In this document: one piece after another, positions 7,091-10,878 of the stretch
How the letters are laid out: the number at the start of each line of letters is the position of its first letter
Numbering within the stretch: position 1 is the stretch's first letter
Assembly: GCA_945878795.1 (NCBI GenBank)
Contig: CAMDWF010000051.1
Location: 1 to 10,878 of the forward strand
Direction: 5' to 3'
Source: Synechococcus sp. UW140
Lineage (GTDB): Bacteria; Cyanobacteriota; Cyanobacteriia; PCC-6307; Cyanobiaceae
DNA: 10,878 nt
The notes under the pieces: generated by a model
Told to the model about the DNA's origin: nothing
Seen by the model: only the letters and a program-made list of their open reading frames with translations
The model's database searches: none
Translations under genes and position numbers: made by a program

Positions 7091-7497
7091 CCGAGGGTCT
7101 TCTTTGGCTGCCTTTGCTACTGGTCTTTGTGCTGCTCACGGCCCTCGGCTGGCTTGAGCGTCGCCGCCAGCGGCTGTTTCGCGAGTGGGCGGCAGGGTCC
7201 GAACTGGCCAAGCTGGACGCCTGCGGCGCGGCCCGCCTTCAAGATGGCCAGCTCAGCTGGAGCCGCTTTGAAGCGGGCCGCTTTGAAACCGTCGATGCCT
7301 TTGCCATCAAGGGCCTCGAGCTGGTCGAATTGCTCTCCCTGGGCTCCGGCGAGGCCCCCCTCACCGAAGAAAGCCAGGGGGCCTGTCGGTTGCGGTTGGT
7401 GGGCGGCGGGGTCCAGAAAGATCTTCCCTTCGCCGATGCCCAGAGGGCCCGTCTCTGGATTGATGAGCTGATGGCCCGTTCCCGTTGCGAGTTGTGA
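7087..7497 (+). CDS. Small membrane-anchored protein of unknown function between ddl and ftsQ
   Basis: 136 residues. A single hydrophobic helix at about 4-22 (LLWLPLLLVFVLLTALGWL) is followed by a basic RRRQR stretch. That gives a membrane anchor with the remainder, about 110 residues of mixed alpha/beta character, probably cytoplasmic by the positive-inside rule. I recognise no domain or catalytic motif. A GAGG eight bases before the ATG can serve as ribosome site. The gene is locked into its operon, sharing ATGA with the ddl stop and GTGA with the ftsQ start. A small membrane protein at this position seems to be a regular part of the picocyanobacterial ddl-ftsQ-ftsZ cluster. I infer a link to wall synthesis or the divisome from context only. 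Confidence 0.85.
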   Translation: MTEGLLWLPLLLVFVLLTALGWLERRRQRLFREWAAGSELAKLDACGAARLQDGQLSWSRFEAGRFETVDAFAIKGLELVELLSLGSGEAPLTEESQGACRLRLVGGGVQKDLPFADAQRARLWIDELMARSRCEL

Positions 7498-8405
7498 AGG
7501 CCGCCCCAGGTCCCCCCCGGCGGCCTGCCCCAACCCCCAGTCCCGGCTCCCAGCGCCGCCAGGAACTGCGCCAACAGCGCCGCACCGATCGGTTGCGTAA
7601 CGGTTGGCGCTTTCTGGTCTATTCCGCCCTGGCTGCCGGTGTCGGTTATGGCCTGATGCGCCAGGGCTGGCTGTTGAGCAATGCCGCCCAGGTGGAGGTC
7701 AGCGGCAGCGCTTTGGTTAGCCGCCAACAGGTGATCGAGGCCGCCGATCTTCACTTCCCCCAGCCGCTGCTGGGACTCCAACCCAGTGAGATCAGCCGCA
7801 GCCTCAGCGACAGCCTGCCCGTGGAACAGGTGCGCGTCAGCCGATTGATGATGCCCCCCCGCCTTCGCATCGAGCTGAAGGACCGCCAGGTGGTGGCCCG
7901 GGCCGAGCGCCAGCAATCGGGCGGCCTAGCCCGGGGTTTTGTCGATCAACGCGGCGCCTGGATCAGTGAACGCCAGACCCATGGCCTCGCCAGCCCTGGA
8001 GATCTTTCCCTCAAGGTGCTGGGTTGGAGCGAGCGTCACCGCGCCACCATCGCCAGGTTGCTGGAGGTGCGGGAGGACTTTCAGGGTGGATTGCGGGAAA
8101 TCCGTTTTGATCCCGAGGGCAACCTGTGGGTGACGACCGGCAACCTGGGGGCCGTGCGTCTGGGCCTGGAGGATGGCCAATTGGATCGCCGCCTGCTGGC
8201 CCTGCTCCACCTCAACAAGGACCTGCCCGAGAAGCTGGGCAGCCGGCGGCCGGGCAGCGTCGATCTGACCGATCCGGATCAGCCCGAATTGAGCGTGGGA
8301 GCCACCACGCCCCCCCCCGCAAACGCCAATCCGGGCGGCATGAGCAGGGGCCAAGCCCCCAGCCCCGTCGCCGTTCCGGCCGTCCCACCCCGCGGAGCCC
8401 AGTAA
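7494..8405 (+). CDS. ftsQ: Cell division protein FtsQ/DivIB
   Basis: 303 residues from a GTG that overlaps the previous stop as GTGA; a TTG three codons earlier is less likely. FtsQ is the bitopic divisome scaffold linking early Z-ring proteins to the septal wall machinery. It has a basic, Pro-rich cytoplasmic tail (1-37), one membrane helix (about 38-58, RFLVYSALAAGVGYGLM) and a POTRA domain at about 64-134 (AAQVEVSGSALVSRQQVIEAA...MPPRLRIELKDRQVVARA). The FtsQ beta domain follows (GFVDQRGAWISE...LKVLGW...LREIRFDPEGNLWVTT). The last 40 or so residues are Pro/Ala/Gly-rich and probably disordered. The sequence is diverged from proteobacterial FtsQ, but order, topology and the position before ftsZ agree. 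Confidence 0.9.
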   Translation: MKAAPGPPRRPAPTPSPGSQRRQELRQQRRTDRLRNGWRFLVYSALAAGVGYGLMRQGWLLSNAAQVEVSGSALVSRQQVIEAADLHFPQPLLGLQPSEISRSLSDSLPVEQVRVSRLMMPPRLRIELKDRQVVARAERQQSGGLARGFVDQRGAWISERQTHGLASPGDLSLKVLGWSERHRATIARLLEVREDFQGGLREIRFDPEGNLWVTTGNLGAVRLGLEDGQLDRRLLALLHLNKDLPEKLGSRRPGSVDLTDPDQPELSVGATTPPPANANPGGMSRGQAPSPVAVPAVPPRGAQ

Positions 8406-8509
8406 AGTCGCGAGCCAACGCTGACACCGGCTTGCCTGGCGGCCCTTCTGCTCCCACCCTGGCCTTGTCCCCCTGTCCTGAGATCCCGACAGATCCCGCT
8501 AACGACATA

Positions 8510-9712
8510 ATGCAGCCTCAGATCAACGGCAATCTCACGCCCACCCCAATGACGCGTGACTGCCAAGACCCCAACAGCGATCTGCCGACCCCATCCGCCT
8601 TCCCCCTGGAGCCCAAGGAGATGAGCCAGAATGCCCAAGGCACCAATGGCATTGTTCCCAGTCAGTCGGCACGCATCGAGGTCATAGGGGTCGGTGGCGG
8701 TGGCAGCAATGCGGTGAATCGCATGATTGCCAGTGACTTGAAGGGCGTCGGCTACCGCGTGCTCAACACCGATGCCCAAGCGTTGCTGCAGTCCGCAGCC
8801 GCCCAACGCATTCAGCTGGGACAAAAATTGACCCGGGGCCTGGGGGCCGGTGGTAATCCCGTCATCGGTCAAAAAGCCGCTGAGGAATCACGGGCAGAAC
8901 TGCAGGAATCTCTGGCAGGTGCAGATCTGGTGTTCATTGCCGCCGGCATGGGGGGAGGTACGGGCACCGGTGCTGCACCGATTCTGGCGGAGGTGGCCAA
9001 GGAATGCGGCGCCCTCACGGTGGGGATAGTCACCAAGCCCTTTGGCTTTGAGGGCCGCAAGCGGCTGCGGCAGGCCGAGGAGGGCATTGCCCGGCTAGCC
9101 GAACACGTGGATACATTGATTGTCATTCCCAATGACCGACTTCGGGAGGCGATAGCTGGGGCCCCCCTGCAGGAAGCATTCCGCGCCGCCGATGACGTCC
9201 TGCGCATGGGGGTCAAGGGGATCACGGACATCATCACCAAAGCAGGTCTGGTCAACGTCGACTTCGCCGACGTGCGGTCGGTGATGGCCGATGCCGGCAC
9301 GGCCCTCTTGGGCATTGGTGTCGGTTCGGGCCGCTCCCGCGCCCTCGAAGCGGCCCAGGCCGCCATGACCAGTCCCCTGCTGGAGTCAGCCCGGATTGAC
9401 GGCGCTAAGGGCTGTGTGATCAATATCAGCGGCGGCAAAGACATGACCCTTGAGGACATGACCACCGCCTCGGAATGCATCTATGACGTGGTCGATCCTG
9501 ACGCCAACATCATTGTGGGTGCCGTTGTAGACGAAAGCCTGGAAGGGGAGATCCATGTCACCGTCATCGCCACCGGCTTTGAAAGTGGGGGCAACTACAG
9601 GCCCGTACAACGCAGCAACCCCGCCTTCATGGAGCGGCTACCCGACACCGCAACAGAACGGGGTGCCAAAATTCCTCCCTTTCTGATCAACCGTCAAATG
9701 GGCCAGGATTAA
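8510..9712 (+). CDS. ftsZ: Cell division GTPase FtsZ
   Basis: 400 residues from the ATG at 8510. FtsZ is the tubulin-like GTPase that forms the division ring. The GTPase domain starts at IEVIGVGGGGSNAVNRM (about 56). The tubulin signature GGGTGTG is at 148-154, TKPFGFEG at 175-182 and the T7 catalytic loop NVDFADVRSVM at 249-259 with D251 and D254. INISGGKDMTLEDM and IIVGAVVDESLEGEIHVTVIATGF form the C-terminal subdomain. The tail ends in IPPFLINRQ, the conserved C-terminal peptide that contacts membrane tethers such as ZipN/SepF in cyanobacteria. The start is uncertain. ATGs at 8549 and 8621 are in frame; the one at 8621 has AAGGAG directly against it, too close for a normal ribosome site. 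The 104 bases after ftsQ could carry a separate promoter, though I cannot name its boxes. Confidence 0.97.
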   Translation: MQPQINGNLTPTPMTRDCQDPNSDLPTPSAFPLEPKEMSQNAQGTNGIVPSQSARIEVIGVGGGGSNAVNRMIASDLKGVGYRVLNTDAQALLQSAAAQRIQLGQKLTRGLGAGGNPVIGQKAAEESRAELQESLAGADLVFIAAGMGGGTGTGAAPILAEVAKECGALTVGIVTKPFGFEGRKRLRQAEEGIARLAEHVDTLIVIPNDRLREAIAGAPLQEAFRAADDVLRMGVKGITDIITKAGLVNVDFADVRSVMADAGTALLGIGVGSGRSRALEAAQAAMTSPLLESARIDGAKGCVINISGGKDMTLEDMTTASECIYDVVDPDANIIVGAVVDESLEGEIHVTVIATGFESGGNYRPVQRSNPAFMERLPDTATERGAKIPPFLINRQMGQD

Positions 9713-9738
9713 CGGGGCGGGGCCAAGCCGATGCCAAG

Positions 9739-9766
9739 GCCCCCCGACTGGAGCGAAAAGGGGGGC
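9739..9766 (+). terminator. First hairpin downstream of ftsZ
   Basis: GCCCCCC at 9739-9745 pairs perfectly with GGGGGGC at 9760-9766 across a 14-base loop, 27 bases after the ftsZ stop. There is no T run behind it. With the second, longer hairpin it probably ends or stabilises the ftsZ transcript. Confidence 0.45.
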
Positions 9767-9773
9767 GCTTAGA

Positions 9774-9813
9774 CCCAATACCTGCCAGCCAAGGGCGACT
9801 GGCAGGTATTGGG
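9774..9813. terminator. Perfect 15-bp hairpin between convergent ftsZ and ffs
   Basis: CCCAATACCTGCCAG at 9774-9788 is exactly complementary to CTGGCAGGTATTGGG at 9799-9813, leaving a 10-base loop. It lies between ftsZ (plus) and the SRP RNA gene (minus) and reads the same from both sides. That suits a bidirectional terminator or mRNA 3'-end stabiliser. No T tract follows on the plus strand, so it is not a textbook intrinsic terminator. Confidence 0.6.
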
Positions 9814-9887
9814 CTGCTGTTGGTCAGGGGGTTGTTTGGCGGCAAGCCAGGATTGATCAGCTTGGGTCCTGGGTTGGCCGAATGGGT

Positions 9888-9981
9888 GACCCGGAGTCCA
9901 CGCCTGCCAAGAGCATCCCGTGTGGCTGCTCCCTTCCGGTTCTGACCAGGTTTGGGCGTCCTGGCCGCGTGGGTCCGAGTC
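9888..9981 (-). ncRNA. ffs: Signal recognition particle RNA, small bacterial type (4.5S)
   Basis: The minus strand at 9924-9947 reads GGTCAGAACCGGAAGG followed by GAGCAGCC, the apical loop of SRP RNA. It has the GGAA tetraloop (9934-9937) and the asymmetric loop bound by the Ffh M domain. The ends form the closing stem: GACTCGGA (5', from 9981) pairs with TCCGGGTC (3', to 9888), and CCACGC with GCGTGG next to it, separated by a small internal loop. The size of about 94 bases fits small bacterial SRP RNAs. With Ffh it targets nascent membrane and secreted proteins to the membrane. Exact ends may differ by a few bases. The gene is convergent to ftsZ and divergent from panB. Confidence 0.93.
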
Positions 9982-9987
9982 TGGTTG

Positions 9988-9993
9988 ATGCTA
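9988..9993 (-). promoter_or_regulatory. Possible -10 box of the SRP RNA gene
   Basis: On the minus strand TAGCAT lies six bases ahead of the predicted 5' end of the RNA, a fair sigma-70 type -10 hexamer at the right distance. No good -35 box is seen 16-18 bases further upstream. If real, it sits between the SRP RNA and panB, overlapping the panB start region. Confidence 0.35.
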
Positions 9994-9996
9994 GCA

Positions 9997-10857
9997 ATGA
10001 GGCGGTTCAGGACTTCCGCCGTGCCCAAGCGCCCCGGTGATTGGCTGTCGCGCAAACAATCGGGTCGGCCGATCACCATCCTCACGGCCTGGGATGCCCT
10101 TTCGGCGGCCCTGGTGGCCCAGTCCGGTGCCGATGCGGTCCTGGTGGGGGATTCGCTTGCCATGGTGGTGCTGGGCCACGCCACCACCCTGCCGGTGACC
10201 CTGGACGAGATGCTGCACCACTGCCGGGCCGCCGGCCGGGGCCTGGCCCTGGCTTGTGGGACCGATGCGCCGCTGCTGATCTGCGATCTGCCGTTCCTCA
10301 GCTATCAATGCGGCCTCGATGACGCCGTGGCGGCGGCTGGCCGGGTGCTCAAGGAAACAACTGCCGCCGCCGTCAAACTGGAAGGGGCAGAACCGGAAAC
10401 CCTGGCCGTCATTGACCGGGCCGTCAGGGCTGGCATCCCGGTGATGGGCCACCTGGGCCTCACCCCCCAGTCGGTGCACCGCCTGGGCTATCGCCGCCAG
10501 GCGGAGGATCCCATTAGCCAAGAGCGCCTGCGGCGCCAGGCGCTGGCCCTGCAGTCCCAGGGATGCTTCTCCCTGGTTCTCGAACATGTGCCGCCAGCCC
10601 TGGCGGCCTCCCTCAGGGCCGAACTGGTGATTCCGGTGATCGGCATCGGTGCCGGCGAGGGCTGTGATGGTCAGGTGCGGGTCACCGCCGACCTGCTTGG
10701 CCTGACCCCCCGCCAGCCCCCCTTCAGTCCTCCCTTGATCCAAGGCCGGGATCTGACGGTCGGCGCCTTGCGGGACTGGGTCAACGGCCAGCAGCAGCCC
10801 CGGGCTGCTGCTGCTCCCGACACCATTCCAGAACGTCCCGCAGCACCGCGTTACTGA
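9997..10857 (+). CDS. panB: 3-methyl-2-oxobutanoate hydroxymethyltransferase (PanB)
   Basis: 286 residues from the ATG at 9997. The enzyme is the cytoplasmic TIM-barrel protein that makes ketopantoate from 2-oxoisovalerate and methylene-tetrahydrofolate for pantothenate and CoA. Evidence: ITILTAWDALSAALV, VLVGDSLAMVVLGHATTLPVTLDEM with D52 as a metal ligand, LLICDLPFLSY, AVKLEG (E129), GIPVMGHLGLTPQ, LVLEHVP with E196 as the likely catalytic base, and VIPVIGIGAG. The start is not certain. A GTG at 10021 has AGGA eight bases before it and gives MPKRPGDWL, close to where relatives begin, whereas the ATG has no ribosome site. The coding region reaches 77 bases into the 3' end of the opposite hemW-like gene, and the last 20 or so residues (QQQPRAAAA...) are low-complexity. 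Confidence 0.95.
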   Translation: MRRFRTSAVPKRPGDWLSRKQSGRPITILTAWDALSAALVAQSGADAVLVGDSLAMVVLGHATTLPVTLDEMLHHCRAAGRGLALACGTDAPLLICDLPFLSYQCGLDDAVAAAGRVLKETTAAAVKLEGAEPETLAVIDRAVRAGIPVMGHLGLTPQSVHRLGYRRQAEDPISQERLRRQALALQSQGCFSLVLEHVPPALAASLRAELVIPVIGIGAGEGCDGQVRVTADLLGLTPRQPPFSPPLIQGRDLTVGALRDWVNGQQQPRAAAAPDTIPERPAAPRY

Positions 10858-10878
10858 GGGCCAGTCCCTGGGGATCCT
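10781..10878 (-). CDS. hemW: C-terminal end of a HemW/HemN-like radical-SAM protein (N-terminus outside window)
   Basis: Only the last 31 codons and a TGA (minus strand of 10781-10783) are present. They read DPQGLALSNAVLRDVLEW and then a Gln/Ala-rich tail. 'GL-LSN-VL--ll-W' is the usual ending of HemW, the radical-SAM heme chaperone often annotated as oxygen-independent coproporphyrinogen oxidase. A hemN/hemW-type gene convergent to panB is common in picocyanobacteria. With so little sequence the call rests on this ending and on synteny. The tail lies antisense to the panB 3' end. Confidence 0.6.
   Translation of the reverse strand, partial: DPQGLALSNAVLRDVLEWCREQQQPGAAAGR
10789..10813. repeat. 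12-bp inverted repeat in the panB/hemW overlap
   Basis: CAGCAGCAGCCC at 10789-10800 is exactly complementary to GGGCTGCTGCTG at 10802-10813 around one base. It encodes Gln/Ala-rich tails in both panB and the opposite gene. As the two transcripts converge here it could slow or end transcription in both directions, but no T tract accompanies it. Confidence 0.6.

Noticed and set aside
9843..9872. Short pairing (CCAGGA/TCCTGG) downstream of the SRP RNA as its terminator
   Set aside because: Only six pairs with a long loop and no T tract; indistinguishable from chance here.
1..10878. CRISPR arrays, tRNA genes, transposase genes or attachment sites
   Set aside because: Looked for on both strands; no regularly spaced direct repeats, tRNA cloverleaf with CCA arm, DDE transposase motifs or flanking direct repeats were recognised by eye.

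Overview
The window looks like chromosomal DNA of a GC-rich picocyanobacterium of the Synechococcus/Cyanobium type. The basis is gene content and order: a D-glutamate gene pair, miaB, ddl, a small membrane protein, ftsQ, ftsZ and panB, then the tail of a hemW-like gene on the other strand. This run is familiar from marine and freshwater picocyanobacteria. I infer the lineage from protein character and synteny, not from a search.

Region 1 (1 to about 2120) is accessory. A visibly AT-richer minus-strand gene runs off the left edge. It encodes a TIR domain with the catalytic glutamate, two tandem helical repeats, a charged coiled-coil linker and the first residues of what looks like a formylglycine-generating-enzyme/SUMF1-type domain. 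This is the architecture of a conflict or signalling protein. Divergent from it is a DUF2887/Rpn-type nuclease with a DUF4351 tail whose middle appears deleted in frame. An AT-rich spacer follows.

Region 2 (2124 to 4407, minus) holds two overlapping genes: a DUF1611 protein (DgcN type, D-glutamate N-acetyltransferase) and an enolase-superfamily epimerase/racemase (DgcA type). Together they could turn D-glutamate into N-acetyl-L-glutamate.

Region 3 (4481 to 9712, plus) contains miaB (tRNA ms2i6A methylthiotransferase), then ddl, an uncharacterised single-pass membrane protein and ftsQ joined by two 4-base overlaps, then ftsZ. This is the cell-wall and division cluster: Ddl makes D-Ala-D-Ala, FtsQ scaffolds the divisome and FtsZ forms the ring.

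Region 4 (9713 to the end) has two hairpins after ftsZ, one with a perfect 15-bp stem. A minus-strand SRP RNA gene (ffs) follows, then panB (pantothenate synthesis). panB's 3' end overlaps the 3' end of a convergent hemW-like gene that leaves the window. A 12-bp inverted repeat lies in that overlap.

No tRNA, rRNA, CRISPR array, complete insertion sequence or phage gene was seen. The most novel item is the TIR protein at the left edge.
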